The position numbers and the translations under genes were made by a program. The notes under the pieces are model-generated. The model was not told the origin of the DNA. It worked only from the letters and a program-made list of their open reading frames with translations, and ran no database searches. A DNA stretch of 64,000 nt from Apiospora phragmitis (Eukaryota > Ascomycota > Sordariomycetes > Amphisphaeriales > Apiosporaceae): positions 248,001 through 312,000 of the forward strand of contig JAQQWL010000010.1 of assembly GCA_038363925.1 (NCBI GenBank), given 5' to 3'. This document shows positions 1 to 12,265 of the stretch, in pieces (position 1 is the first letter of the stretch; each line of letters starts with the position of its first letter).

Positions 1-458
1 AACGGCACGATCTGGGTCGTCTGCTCGGAGCTGTTCCCCTTCTTCCTCCGCTCTAGGGGCACCGCGTTCGGCGTCTTTCTGCAGTCCATCGTGGCCATTG
101 TGCTGTCACAAGTAACGCCGATCGCTCTTGCTCAGGTTTCCTGGAGGTCAGTTCAAGTCCGTCTCTTTCGCCTCTTCATCTTCCCGCTGAATCGAGTGTC
201 CGCGATCGCGACGTCTGACAGGTTCCCGTCACTAGGTACTACGCCCTCTTCGTGGCCACAAACTTGGCCGCCGGGGTCATTTACTTCCTCTTCCTACCCG
301 AGACCGCCGGGAAGAGCCTCGAGGAGGTGGGCGAGCTATTTGGGGATACCATTGTCACTAGTCATATTGGCGATATTGACATTGCGGCGAAAAAGGGTGC
401 TGTGGAGCTGGAAGATGCGACAAACTCACGACCATCGCAGTTCATATCGAAGGTTTAG
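1..458 (+). CDS. MFS sugar transporter, C-terminal part (5' end outside window)
   Basis: Two exons can be read: 1-146 and 236-458. The intron 147-235 has a GTCAGT donor and a TAG acceptor, and joining restores an uninterrupted frame through SWRYYALFVATN. The visible part holds the last transmembrane segments of a major facilitator sugar porter, followed by the PETAGKSLEE signature (PETKGxxLEE in the hexose transporter family) that closes TM12. A polar cytoplasmic tail of about 45 residues ends at TAG 456-458. The protein should sit in the plasma membrane and import a mono- or oligosaccharide by proton symport; the substrate cannot be told from this fragment. No transporter partner lies downstream; the next recognisable gene starts 1.4 kb away. 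Confidence 0.9.
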
Positions 459-1881
459 ATCATATGGCGTAAACAAGGTCCTGTAGTCCGCAAATGATAT
501 ATATCGAGGCAATATGTGCTGGTGGAGAGACCCATGCGTGACCGAATGTTGTCGTTGTTGTTCAGTAATTATAAAGAGATGTGAAGTTCAGCATCTACTT
601 GAAGCACTCTACATGAGCTCTGCAGCTTACTTAGTCTCGTAATCATGACAGGATTGGCCTTGAGCCATGGGAACTCTTATATAAGCAGCAGAGAAAAGCA
701 TTTCCATTTAGATAGACAGAGACTGACGGCCCTATGATAGGCTCCTATGCAGACCCATGAATACTGAGCTAGAGCACGGCATCAAAAGGTCTCGATCCCT
801 GGCCATATTGGTTCAATACGGTGGTGCACCACAAGGCCACCGCACTAACCCTGGATGCTCTATATGTGTCTGGAATAGACATTCGAACTACCAGCAATAT
901 GCAGGCGTATCATTGGGGGTTGACTTGGCCAATCGCAGCAGACTCGAGAGCTTGGCGTGTGAAGTAACCAGATTGCAAAACTGGGCCAGATCGGCACTCG
1001 GCTCCACCGCACCACCCCCTACTTGTGCTTTGCCAACGTCCTCTTATATGTAAGTATGCGCTCAAACAGAAGCGTGGGTAGAGTAGGGTGGTATAGGTCC
1101 CAAATCCGCTGCACAGTAAAGGTTAGGCCAAACTCTGAAGAGCGAGCGATGCATTGGAATTTATATTACCCGTCGTTCCCGTCATGTCCTATCTCTCGTA
1201 GTCCGCTATCATCGGCGCCATGCATATTAGGGTGCAAGCCGATGTTACATTCCGGCCACAGGCCCTTGACGTGTTGTTGGGGTTGCAAGCGCTTTGCATG
1301 CAGAGGTGATTGTGACCTGACCGCAGGATCATCCCGTTTTGAACCCGGACCGAAACGGATCCCAGGGCGACGAGATCACTCAAGGGATCTGCCGGGTTCG
1401 CGATTAATCGCTCCGTCCAAAAGGAGTCAACTGGGTGGCTTTCCTGTTTGGTATACCTACAGTCCGGGGTTCATATGAAGAACAACGGTATTGATGGAGC
1501 ATGTGAGCGCATGCCGCCGTCCAGACGCTTCTCCGTGTATCGGGACCAACTTCTGAAGGAGAAGGTAACCTTGAAAGCTGGCAGTCACACCACCCTTGCG
1601 CCCCATCACTTGCTATCTCCATTTATTAATCTGCGCCCACTATTGATTGGACTGATTTGGTCGTAGCCGAACTGGAGGTGTTACCAGTCAGACGGTACCA
1701 TTGACTGTGCCTCAACATTGCACCAACAAAGATTGTGACAGGACAGGTACATTGCAGCAAGAAGAGGGGGTTTTGTTCAACCGCGTAGCTTCACATAGGC
1801 ATAGATTTGTTGATTTATGGCAGTTATATTCTTTTCACGTCTCCGGGCTTCCTTTCCAGGAGATTTCCCTCTCCTCAAACT
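459..1881. other. Intergenic stretch, no gene recognised
   Basis: Roughly 1.4 kb with only short open frames and no domain I recognise. A TATATAAG-like box near 677 lies 80 bp before an ATG at 757 that opens a 98-codon frame. That frame shows no family signature and is left uncalled. The final few hundred bases should hold the promoter of the P450 gene. Confidence 0.5.
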
Positions 1882-3818
1882 ATGACCCAATCTCCTTTTC
1901 AGTCCCTTCACACGATGAATGTGGACATACTTCTGGCACGACCGATACATGTTATCGCTTTTACAATAGCGCTCATCACTGTCACTATTCTTTACCGTAA
2001 GCTTCACTACAAGCGGTTCATACAAAATGCCCACCTTCCACAGCTCCCTTCCTCTCTTCTTTGGGGTCACCTCAAGGTGTTCGATGAGTTCACCAAGCGA
2101 GGCAAGACGGATCGACACCCAGGTTAGTACTGTTGTACCGGAGACAACAGCCAGTTTTGGGCTGACATGCGCCGGCTGGTTTGAATAGACTGCGTGTTTA
2201 TTGATATGCATCGAGCGCTGGGAGAGCCACCGATCATTCTAGTTGACAACTGGCCAATCGTCCCTCCCATGGTCGTCATTCCTACCTACGAAGTTGCGGA
2301 ACAGATTTCGAAACCTTCGAAGACGTTCCCGTATAGTGCCCCAAAGGCAAACTCAGTGGACCACATCAGGCCTTTAATGGGATACAAATCAATCTTTATG
2401 TGGCAGGTCGGTGCTTCTCCTCCCACGATGAGCTATGGCGTCACTAACCCAATCCAAGAACGAGGAATGGAAGGCCATCCGTAGGAGGTTCAACCCAGGC
2501 TTTGCCCCCCAGCACCTGATGACTCTCCTGCCGGTTATTGTGGAAAAGATGACTCCATACCTCAAGAACATGGACGAGTTTGTTCGCAATGGAAAGGTGT
2601 TTTCACTCGACGAGATCACAACCAATTTGACCTTTGACATAATTGGTGTTGTATCCATCAACGAGGATATGCATGCACAAGAAGTCGATCGCCAGGGTGA
2701 GCTGGTCCGTATGTTCAAGCAGCTCATCAAAAGTAAGAATGCGTCACTGCGAAGCCGTCCCCTCATAATCGATATAGCTGACACCTGGTTTTATAGCCTT
2801 CGCGGACGACAAGCTCCAGTTCCCATGGTGGATGGCGCCCTTGTCCCATTTAAGACGTCGGCAGATGGGGGAACGCATCTCGCAACGGCTGAGAGAAATC
2901 GTCCGTCGGGACTTTGCCGAGATGAAAGCAAAAGTGCGGAACCACAAGCAACCGGATAGGCTACGAACCGCCGTCGCGCTCGGCTTACAAAACGTCGAGA
3001 CGCTGACGTCAGACGTGTTGGAAGAGACGTGCGACCAGCTGAAAACCTTCTTCTTCGCGGGCCACGACAGCACCAGTGCCGTACTTACTTGGGCCATGTA
3101 CGAGCTCTCCCACACACCGCACGCCCTCAAGAGTGTCCGCGATGAATTGGATACGCTGTTCGGGAAGGATGGCGCGCGGGACCCGGCCGTCGTCCGTGCA
3201 GCGCTTCTGGCCCCGGGGGCGATGAGCTGATCCACCGCATGCGGTACATCTCGGCCGTCCTGAAGGAGGCGATGCGCCTGCACCCCCCGGCGGGCTCGAT
3301 GCGCTATGCGCCGCCTGGCTCGGGCTTCGTGCTCTCGACCCCTGACGGGGGCGCCTACAACGTCGACGGTTGCTGGTTGTACCTCAACCACGACATGATT
3401 CAGCGCGACCGGGCCGTGTTTGGAGACTCGGCGGATGACTTCGTGCCGGAGCGCTGGCTCTCGCCTGCCGCTGACGGGTTCCCTGTTGGGGCTTGGAGGG
3501 CTTTCGAGCGCGGACCGCGAAACTGCATTGGCCAGGAGCTGGCCAACATTGAGCTCCGCGTCCTCGTTGCCATGTTGGCGCAGCGGTATGAGTTTACAAA
3601 GGTCGGTCTCGGGGAGCTTGATCTAGACCAACAGGGTCGACCGACACTGGACGACAAGGGGCAGTTCAAAGTGAAGTCGGAATTGTACAATGTAAGTGAA
3701 TCGGCTTCTCTGACATCATGGGGGTGAAACTAACATATTCCAGATGTTCAAAATTACCGGCAAGCCTGTGGATGGGGTGATGATGAAGGTGAAGTTAGCA
3801 CAACCAACAGCTGACTGA
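1882..3818 (+). CDS. Cytochrome P450 monooxygenase (one-base frameshift in exon 4)
   Basis: Predicted exons are 1882-2122, 2189-2406, 2459-2732, 2797-3691 and 3744-3818; all four introns have GT..AG ends and preserve phase. The N-terminus is a membrane anchor with a long hydrophobic stretch; ATG 1915 is an alternative start. P450 landmarks appear in order: I-helix FFFAGHDSTS, K-helix ExxR in KEAMRLHP, and the haem loop FERGPRNCIGQ with the Cys ligand. The C-terminal lysine-rich tail and overall pattern recall CYP59-type enzymes such as the StcS/AflN group, but the substrate is unknown. The frame breaks at the G run 3215-3219: the frame ends in TGA at 3228-3230, while the conserved helix continues one frame over. 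One missing G would explain this, so either an assembly error or a recent null allele. No biosynthetic core gene is adjacent. Confidence 0.85.
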
Positions 3819-4314
3819 TAACATATTGTTCTGTGATCATTCATGCAATGACGTGGGCATTCGCGTGGGTTTACGTAAAGGGGGCTATCTCAACTGCTAA
3901 ACATCTCCCATTATGCAATCAGGATTGCTCCACCAGAAGAAATGGTGCCAGGTCTCCATTGCCCCCGCGATCAGGTTCCGGCTGGCCCGTTGCTCAAGCC
4001 CCTAACGTTTTGGAGAGCCAATGGAAATGTTCCCCGCTCATCTTCTCCAACGCGTTCTTGAAGTGCATCATGGATCCCGCGTAGACCATTGTGACCTGCC
4101 CGACTGCGGGCGCTCTTGTACAGGGTGCGGCACTCGCTCGATCAGACGGTGCATAGACGGCCCGGAAGGGATACCGCATGGGACCCGCACTTGTCCGATA
4201 TCGTAGCCAAAAGGGGTATCTCCAGGGTCGGAGATACTTGACCTGTGGGTCTTGCTTTACATCGAATTTCAGTCTATTATCTTTTAGTTAATCTCAGACA
4301 CCAACACCAGTTTG
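3819..4314. other. Intergenic stretch
   Basis: About 500 bp between the P450 stop and the convergent DUF7708-like pseudogene. It should carry both 3' ends. No other feature is seen. Confidence 0.5.
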
Positions 4315-6542
4315 TCAAAAGCTCGGTAGGCGCGCCATGTGCAGCAGCCCTCCTGGCAGCTGGTCAAATTCTCGCCGTACCTCAACTATTTCACAAGGGC
4401 TAACGAGCAGCAACTTCAGTATACCTCCTGTAGGCGTGTTGCACTCGTTGACCAGACTGATCAAAGTCGTTACGACTGCCATCATGCCAGGTAGATGCTC
4501 CTCTGAGCGCTCATACTGCTGGATACCATCGATAAGACAGAACACGGCCACCCTTGGCGGCAACCTGTACATCAAGCACATGAAGAGACTGCATAGCTCG
4601 CTCAAATCTCCTTGATCCAGTCTTCTCGTGTCCAGCCGGGAGTCGAGCTCGATGGTCGGCGCCGGGAAGTGCTCCACCAGCTGCTGCGCAAGTGACCAAA
4701 TCATGGCTACACCCCCACTGTAGGCGTTGTTTCGCCGGTGAAGCCCGCAGAAGAAGACCGAGCTGACGCGTATCCCGTCCACCGACTCGGGCAAGACCCG
4801 CAATGTTCGCACCAACATCGCGCATAACACCAAAAGGAGAGGAGCCGGGGCTGGTCATCCAAGCGTGCAGCTCGCGAGTGGCCATCAGCTGCTCGGCGCG
4901 GTCGCGGTGCTCTAAAATGGCATCGCCTGTGTTGCATAGCACGTGCTGGAGGTCTACCTCGTCGAGAAGCGGGGTTACTAGATGCGACAGAAGCTCCATT
5001 TTGGGCCATTGCACGGAGCCAGGGTTGGAGCTAGGGCTAGGCGGAAAGCCTCCACCCATAATGGCCATTGGAAGTAAAGGCGTGGTGTCACGGGACGCGA
5101 GTTATCTAGAAGCATTGTCAGGATGCCACCCGTTCGTTCGCATATGAGCAGTGCATGGGAAGTGGATATGCTGCGTACTCTCTCGGTCGCTCAGGACACC
5201 CAACAGACTGGTTAGCGGTTCAGTTATCCAGACGCTCTGCCCGTTTCCTTCTCGCTGCCCATGTAAGATTGCGCCGAGAACTTGATGGGTTGCCCAGTTG
5301 TCTTGCATGATCGTAGCATGTGACTGGCGAGTAGCATTGTCATCTGAAAGGAAGGGTAGTTAACACCGATACATGGGACTATTTGTTGCCATGAATGCCG
5401 CTCTCGGGAATGTAGTTGGTAGTTGGCAGTAGTTGCTATCTGATAGGAATGCTGGACGGATGTAGAAGGCCACACACCTGAAATCACGCGATGAGTGAAC
5501 GACATGGATGCCCTTGACTCTAACCTCCCGGAGCAAACGCTGATCTCTTTCAGGCTGCGCAGAAGCTTCTGCTGATATTCTTCTCCAGTAAGTATCGCAA
5601 GCCCGGCGTGCTTAGCTGTAAGATATCAAATCAGGGTTCAGGAACACTTTTGGGGATGACAGGGGCGCTTTAGTAAATGTGCCTCTCACCTTGGGCGCTC
5701 GTGTAAAACCCAATCGCCTCCTCGATAGCTTTGAATATGGCAAGAACGAGATCGATCGATACCGCAAGGATGTTCTCATCCTTTGGGTACGATTTCATAT
5801 AAAACTCTATTCGCACAAATGTTTCCGGCAGATCGTCAAACCCCGAATGAACCGTCTCACGCACCGTGGCTGCCTGGCGGTATGCCTGTGGAGATGTAAG
5901 TATTGCCCATGGATAAGAGAGTTGACTAGCTGGGCTACATACATCGACCAAAAGCTCAATGGCTCCAACCACCGGCGAAGCTATCTCGATGTCAGGAACC
6001 AGCTTCAGTCCCTGCTGAAGTGGCACTGCCGCCTTGTCCAAAGAATGGCGCAGCCTCCTCCTGAACTTCCCAATGCTCTGCTGGCCGTTGAATTGTTCGT
6101 AATCCCTTCGCGCCATGTCAAGTTTCGCTGGGACATCCGGCCACACGCCGAGGTGCCAGATCCCCCACTGCTGCCGGTAGGGTCCACTATACGATAGCGC
6201 CTCCTGAATCAGACGTTTCATGGCTTCAGGGAACACTTCGGCCCAGAAACCCATTTCGCCGACGGAGCCAGGAGTAGGACGGGGCTGGGGTGATACCGGA
6301 CCGGCAGGTATAGGTATTGTTATGTTCGACGAGCCAGGGATGTGCATAGCAGCGGACGAGCTCACGAGTGGCATGAACTTGCCCTGCTTAGGGCTGTAGC
6401 GACACATGGTGGCGTCGAGTGCGGGGTGGTACTCAGAGCCTCTGTTCTCAATGAAATCCACTGCTGGACTATGGAGGACGAAAGCCGGGTCTCCATTGCG
6501 CGGGCCGGAATCAGTCGGCGGATTAGACTGTCTGTCTGCCAT
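4315..6542 (-). pseudogene. DUF7708 / fungal STAND-like protein, disrupted
   Basis: Reading leftwards from ATG 6542, exons 5943-6542, 5690-5885, 5478-5615 and 5343 downwards join in frame through GT..AG introns. The first 250 residues resemble the helical DUF7708 region found at the start of many fungal STAND/NACHT-like proteins, including a KLVPDIEIASPVVGAIELL stretch. The later part resembles the P-loop-related region that follows it, with the conserved segment WPKMELLSHLVTPLLDEVD. An in-frame TAA at 5102-5104 and a one-base shift near 4845 interrupt it; after the shift the homology continues in another frame to a stop at 4315. Intact relatives are usually several hundred residues and are suspected heterokaryon-incompatibility or defence ATPases. 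The two independent lesions favour a true pseudogene, although the shift could be an indel error. Confidence 0.7.
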
Positions 6543-7306
6543 TATAGTCTTGGTGGAGTAGTAGTCCCTGAATTATATGTTTACATGACCTTAATATTCA
6601 ACAGCGGGAAATCTAGCAGTACCATATGCAGCTGGCAATTGAGTAGCGGATTGAGATGGCTCGCAACAAAGTAGATGGTATTGTCTTAGATAGTAGTGGA
6701 ATAGCTGGCAGCAAGGCGTTTCTTTTCCATGTGCGATAACTGTACCAAATCTTTTTTTGGTAGTCATACGGGGCCCACAAGAAGACCAATCTGAGATGAA
6801 GAGGCGCTTCAATACAGGCTTACTTACACCTGACCCCCCGGCATTGCTACTGACCATATCACAAGCCACTTCAGCCGGACAACCTGAACACGCACATGGC
6901 GCCCAAACTCGGCTTCTAGCACCCCTTCATCGTGCAACCATTATCTGCCATACAGCCAATCATACGGCCATTAATTGCAGAATTTTCACAGACCACCATG
7001 GCACCATGCAGCGCAGGTCGCTGCTCCAAAAAGAAGCATAACTGGAGTAACGCAGCATAAATTATTGGGCTGACAGCCTTGATTATGCAGCTACGAGGAG
7101 CGCCAATGCCCGTCTTGACCGGTAGAAAAGATATGCGGCTCAAAAGACCCGAGTCGATATTCTTCTTCCCACCTGAACCTAGGAACTGCCCAGACCCAGT
7201 CCATGGCAATCTACTTCTCATTATCTCCAAAGCATTTGGAATCTCTGTTCTCGTCAAACTGAAGATTCCGCAGACCCTTTGTACCCTTGGAGGTATTTAA
7301 GACGAC
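6543..7306. other. Intergenic stretch between two decayed genes
   Basis: Holds the divergent upstream regions of the DUF7708-like and AAA-like pseudogenes. Short frames only; nothing else recognised. Confidence 0.5.
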
Positions 7307-10300
7307 ATGGAACCAAGTTCGCACCCGTCAGGCTCCCAGGATTCCATTCCCAATCCAAGTGGCGAAGCGAGTCTTAGCGACAAATCAAGCTCGCCCAGTA
7401 TCACGGCCACCCACAATGTCACAGATATCGAAGCTTTCGATGAGTGATTCAAAGCCATCGATGCCAACCTTGCATTGATCAATAACATTTTCAATATGCA
7501 GAGTGTGACCAAACCTGGAAAGAGCAACGACAGCGAATATGACTCTGATTCATATGATTCCGATGACTCCAACGATGAAAAGATTGTGCGCGACGTGATG
7601 ACCGAAACAGTTCGTGTCTTGGGAACTTTGAACATCAGCCACGCAACGTTTCAGAATGCACGACGACGCCGGAGAGTGGCACGGAGAACCGCCAGAAATC
7701 CCCAGAATAGTTTCTTGGACGGGGCAGAAGAAGAATCTGCGCGGACAATAAGCACGAAGGCGTACTTAGAGAACAAGCCCGTCACATTGGGGTGAGTTAA
7801 TTGGCCAAGATTCGCTTTTCCGTGGATTAGAAGCTTGGAGGAGCATATCCATAGCCCACTCCATGCTGTTGTTGGAGAGCTGGATGCGGAAGGTCTCCGT
7901 CAAATCACCTGAACCCCGAAAATTTTTTTCGGTTACCAGGACAGGGGTATTATGGTGAAGGATCCGGTGCAAGGGCTACTTCCAGAGAGGATCAAGGTTC
8001 ATTCCGCCGCCCTTCATTCGGTCTTCTTCAATCTCCCCTCAGTCGACAATATGAGCTTAGTGCATCCAAGCCCTCGTGACGGCAGCGTAGTATATGTCCG
8101 TCCCTTCAAGGAATTTATATACAACGAAGGCGAGCTACGAGGACATCTGGCCGGATTGGAAAAGCACTTTGACGACATGAATAAGGTGGTGCGTTATGTG
8201 CCGGTGGCAGCCACGGACCTGCCACAGGTTCCGAGAAGGTAGGAGTCCTCCGGGAGGATCACCATGAACAGGAAGGAAATCCTGGAAGATCGATACAGAA
8301 CAGATACAGGAAAGTACAGATGGTCTTACGATGACCGGAACAAAGGTGGTGGCTGACGACGGAAATCTGAAAGAAAAACTAGCGAGCTCCATCACAGCTC
8401 CGCTCCACTTGCGTTGTCTCATGAAGTTCTTCGACGATGAGATCAAGCCCAAGTTGGAATACGTCGCAAGCGACGAGTGCAGGGTTATTCTATTCCATGA
8501 TTTATGGCATCTCTACAGGCCTGGAGATGAGGTTGTTGACCAAGCCGAGAAGCAGGCTTTCCGAATTATCCGAGTCCAAAGCCCACGTCACTGGGGTAAA
8601 GATCTTTTGGAACCGCAATTAAATGTGCGACAATCAGATTACGACCCCAAAGACGCCGATAACCCTTTAGCAATGAAGGTGTACTGTGCCTACTTTGACT
8701 TCAACGGCAAGGAGTTCGGCCCTGTTGAAGTCATGTTTAATATCCCTCCTTTTTGGAGGTCTTAAAGATATCGACTCGCTGCCTATATATCCGTTACGAC
8801 TTGCGAAGACACTGGCTTGCGTGAAAGCCTCATCGCACGTGGAAAGATGTTGCTAGACATCGCAAAGCTCGAGCCCATGTACTACACGGGTGTTGCTCTC
8901 GACACGGGGAGGAGGTAGACAGCCAGGTCATCATTGGCCATCGCGGGGCCCTTGCCGATGAAAAGCGCAAAGAATGGACACCCCAAATAAGGCTCGTCTC
9001 TGAAAACGCTTCCTCACCGCGGGAGAAATGTTACTATGCTTGCTTTGGGGATTCGAAAACCTCCCCAAGGTGAATACATTGACGAAGAACAGACCAACAT
9101 ATTCATTCGTACAATGGCTCCCAAAACACCGTTCGAGTCTCCATCCTTGATCCTCTCGCCTCGGCCATTGGAAGAAATTGTGCCTGGTACGGAAGACGAA
9201 CCAAACGACGAGGAATTCTTGGTTATGACAAGTCGAGCATTTGGCTTCGTACTGCGAACGCGCAAATGGGGTAGGATTATGCTTATTGCCTGGCAGGATC
9301 AGCTGCTCACTAATGCCATGTACAGCTAAACTCGACCTTACATACCTGAGGTATGGGAACAAAGAGGCGAGAGACTCGACACTGAGTGCGTTTGATCGAC
9401 TAGAACTTCCCGATGGCCATCGCCAGATGGTTCGATCACTAGTCACTCAACACTTTCGTGGCAAACGAGCCTCGAACAAAAAAGATGCCAGGACCGACAT
9501 AATAAGAGGAAAGGGTAAGCGCATAGAACATCGAGTCTTGATCATTGTTGACCTTATGTTTCTAGGTAAGGGTCTGATCATGCTTCTTCATGGAGCACCT
9601 GGCGTCGGGAAAACAACTACTGCCGGTTAGTAACTCCAACACATGACATGTTGCACAGTCAAGTACTAATGTTTCGACAGAGGATATGGCAGAGCTATTC
9701 CAGAAGCCTTTGTTTCACATAACCTGCGGTAAGTCCACCGAAAGGACCCTTCTAGCCTTGTTTCACGAGACTAACGGGTTGTAGGTGACCTTGGAAGAAC
9801 GGCCCGAGAAGTTGAGCACGAGCTGGAGAAGAACTTTGACCTGACGAGCCGATGGGGGTGCATTCTTCTCATTGACACACCTTCAGCCGGTGGAACGGGC
9901 GGCAGATCCGCAATGCATGCCAGACGGCGCTAGCGCTGGCCGAGTACGACGCGCACGGCGGTACGGTTTTCGAAGACGATGAAAGCGAAACATACGACAA
10001 TAGTACCATCGTGGAGTTGCAGCTCCGCCACTTCCGCCTCGTGCAGAAGGCATACCTCGACTTTGATCGCTACCTCGGCGATATCCGCGGCACCCAGGGC
10101 GACCGCCGCGCCGTCGACCACGGCTTGTGTGCGAAGACCCCCATGCCCTATCAGACCACCGAGCCTAGCTACTCCTCGACTATGGGAAACTCGGCGGGCC
10201 TGAACGTCAACCGCTATCAGCCGAGACCCCTGACACCCAGTTATACCACCCCTTAAAACAACCAGAACTACCCACCTCAAGGAAGTCAGGGAGTTGATTC

Positions 10301-10875
10301 GACCCATCGTCCAGTGAGCCAGGGCGAACTAAGTGGTGGCATCGGTAGTGCATACTGGTGGGCGCGCCCTCCGAGATGGGCCAGTCAATCTACCGGCAGT
10401 ATGCGCCACCGCAAGGCCAGAACCACGGACCAGGCAATTCTTACAGCAGACAAGCAGATCCGCAGGGCCAAACCTACTCGTACCCGGGAACTCAACCAGG
10501 ACAGATGGAGCCGAGACTCTATCAAGCACCCAGCCAAAAAGACCCTGGCCGTACCTGGGCAGTGGCCCTGGGCCCGGATTGAATCAAGGGTACCCGCCCG
10601 CCCCGGAGCTGCAGCAAGGGTAAGCACAGATGTAGACTTCTCAATGGCAAAACGCTCAAGGACAGCAGCAGAAGCAGCAGCAGCAGCAAGTGCAGCAAGG
10701 GCAGCAAGGGCAGCAAGGGCAGCAAGGGCAGCCAATATATCGCTATAGTAATTTGCAGCATGGTGACGGTTCGCAGATCTCTACATCTAGCGCGGACTTT
10801 GCTGGGCAGAATCAGCCTCCGTATGGTGGACAGGGGGGTGCCCCGGGTGTCGCTGGCACTGGCCAAGGTGCTTGA
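7307..10875 (+). pseudogene. DUF7025-type AAA+ ATPase, decayed, with internal deletion
   Basis: The order of remnants matches a large fungal AAA protein: acidic Ser/Asp-rich N-terminus (about 7500-7590), a middle DUF7025-like region (7950-8760, then GLRESLIARGK near 8818), a short linker (9036-9330), the Walker A loop GAPGVGKTT at 9592-9618, an AAA C-terminal helix with RQIRNACQTALALAEYD near 9902-9945, and a Gln/Pro/Gly-rich tail to TGA 10875. Breaks include an in-frame TGA at 7445-7447, several shifts around 8240-8340, 8755-8830 and 8920, and shifts in the tail. At about 9871-9892 the text runs from the Walker B strand ILLID straight into the far end of the domain, so Walker B acid, sensor 1 and arginine finger are gone. 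Normal introns survive, for example around 9273-9326 and 9725-9783. An active ATPase is not expected. Confidence 0.85.
10669..10734 (+). repeat. CAG/CAA-type triplet repeat (Gln-rich tail of AAA pseudogene)
   Basis: Imperfect GCA/CAG/GGGCAG units, read in the surviving frame as a QQGQQGQQGQ-like low-complexity tail. Such tracts are slippage-prone and may have contributed to the frame loss here. Confidence 0.7.
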
Positions 10876-11612
10876 TATTTTTGATATTTCATATCTAGTC
10901 GATGGGGTCTTTTCAAATTGGTATTTCTTCTATATCGAGAGGTTGTAATAAGCTTAGTTGGAACAAGGTAGTTTCATTGGTCATCGTCCCATCTTCCGCA
11001 GACGCTAGGAAGAAACATGAATCAACATGGCTTTCACGATCTTTGCTGGGTTCAGGATACAGGGGGAGTGGGGAATTTGTATATGACTATGAACACAACA
11101 ACGAGGCAATATTTCGCGTTTTAGGTGGCTGATTGAACGTGTAATATGCCAGATGATGAACGCCTCTCTTTGACCACGCCGTGTTTATTTGTCATTCACC
11201 ACAGGGCACAGTCTAGCGCTGAGTTGGTGGATTCGCCCAGGAACCTTGCGCAGGGATCTGACGTCCCGGCTCGGTGGTGTACCAATCAGCTCTCACTGGG
11301 CTTGGCTTTCTTCGCATTAGCGTAAACTGCGTGCATAGGTAGGCTTATGTTGGCTGGCGAATGCGTATTACTTTGGCTCACAGCCGCAATACCTCTAGAT
11401 ATTCGATAAGATATTTGGAATAGAAGGAAGGCAACAGTGTAACTACGCAGAATGTAGACACGAAGACATGTATATAAACCCTCCCAGATCTCAACATGCA
11501 GAAATAATAGCCAGGAACCTCAAGCATCAAGCAACGCCATCCTCCACCAGTTCACCTATCGTCTTCTGCAAAATCAACACCCATATCCTAAGTCCGCCAA
11601 GACTACTTCAAC
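10876..11612. promoter_or_regulatory. Upstream region of the SYLF gene
   Basis: No gene recognised. A TATATAAA box at 11471-11478 lies about 140 bp before the ATG at 11613, a plausible core promoter for the gene to the right. Confidence 0.45.
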
Positions 11613-12265
11613 ATGGACAGGGAAATCGCCAAAGCCCAGAAGATCCTCAAGTCCTTCACCCAGGAAGGCGTCGACTTGGCCTCTTCATCCTCATCAGCCG
11701 AATCCAACACCAGCAAAAAGAGCAAAAGCCGCCCCAAGATCCCCACCGAAGTTATTCAGCAAGCCAAGGGCCTCGCCATCTTCACCGCCGTGCGAGTGGG
11801 CATGTGGGTATCCGGCTCCGCCGGCTCAGGCGTCGTCGTGGCGCGCCTGCCCGACGGCAGCTGGAGCCCGCCCTCGGCCTTCAGCGCCTACACCGTGGGC
11901 GCAGGCGTGATCCTGGGCGCCGACCACACAGAATCGGTCTGCGTGCTCAACACCGACGCGACGGTGCGGGCCTTCACGCAGGAGAAGTTCGGGTTCGGCG
12001 CGGGCCTGTCCGTGACCGCGGGTCCCGTCGGCGCCGGCACGGCCTCGTCGATGCACGACGCCAAGGACCCCGTCTGGATCTACGCCAAGTCCCGCGGCGT
12101 CTTCCTCGGCGCCCAGGTGGACGGGACCCGGTTCAACGCGCGCGATGACGTCAACGAAACTTTCTACGGGAGGCGGGCATTACACCCGAGATGATCCTGA
12201 GGGGGGAGGTCAAGTCAGAGTTGAAGGGAGCGGCTCAGGGAATATTCAACAATTTGTGTGTGTAG
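11613..12265 (+). CDS. SYLF-domain protein (Ysc84/SH3YL1-like), probable frameshift near the end
   Basis: Single exon from ATG 11613. A Ser/Lys-rich linker (about residues 25-45) is followed by the SYLF (DUF500) core. This shows the typical glycine-rich walk: AKGLAIFTAVRVGMWVSGSA, then GSWSPPSAFS, GAGVILGADHTE, and GFGAGLSVTAGPVGAGT. Yeast Ysc84 uses this domain to bind phosphoinositides and actin at endocytic sites; this copy lacks an SH3 domain. The annotated frame stops at 12192-12194 (193 aa) just after NETFYGRR. A conserved-looking continuation with a glutamate-rich helix is present one frame over up to TAG 12263-12265. A single missing base near 12170-12178 would join them. The upstream TATA box is at 11471. 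Confidence 0.85.

Noticed and set aside
757..1053. 98-codon frame downstream of a TATATAAG box
   Set aside because: No signature, no splice support, and a single TATA-like box is weak evidence.
3200..3240. An intron to explain the P450 break
   Set aside because: No GT donor and AG acceptor pair lies there and conserved residues are contiguous on both sides; a one-base indel is simpler.
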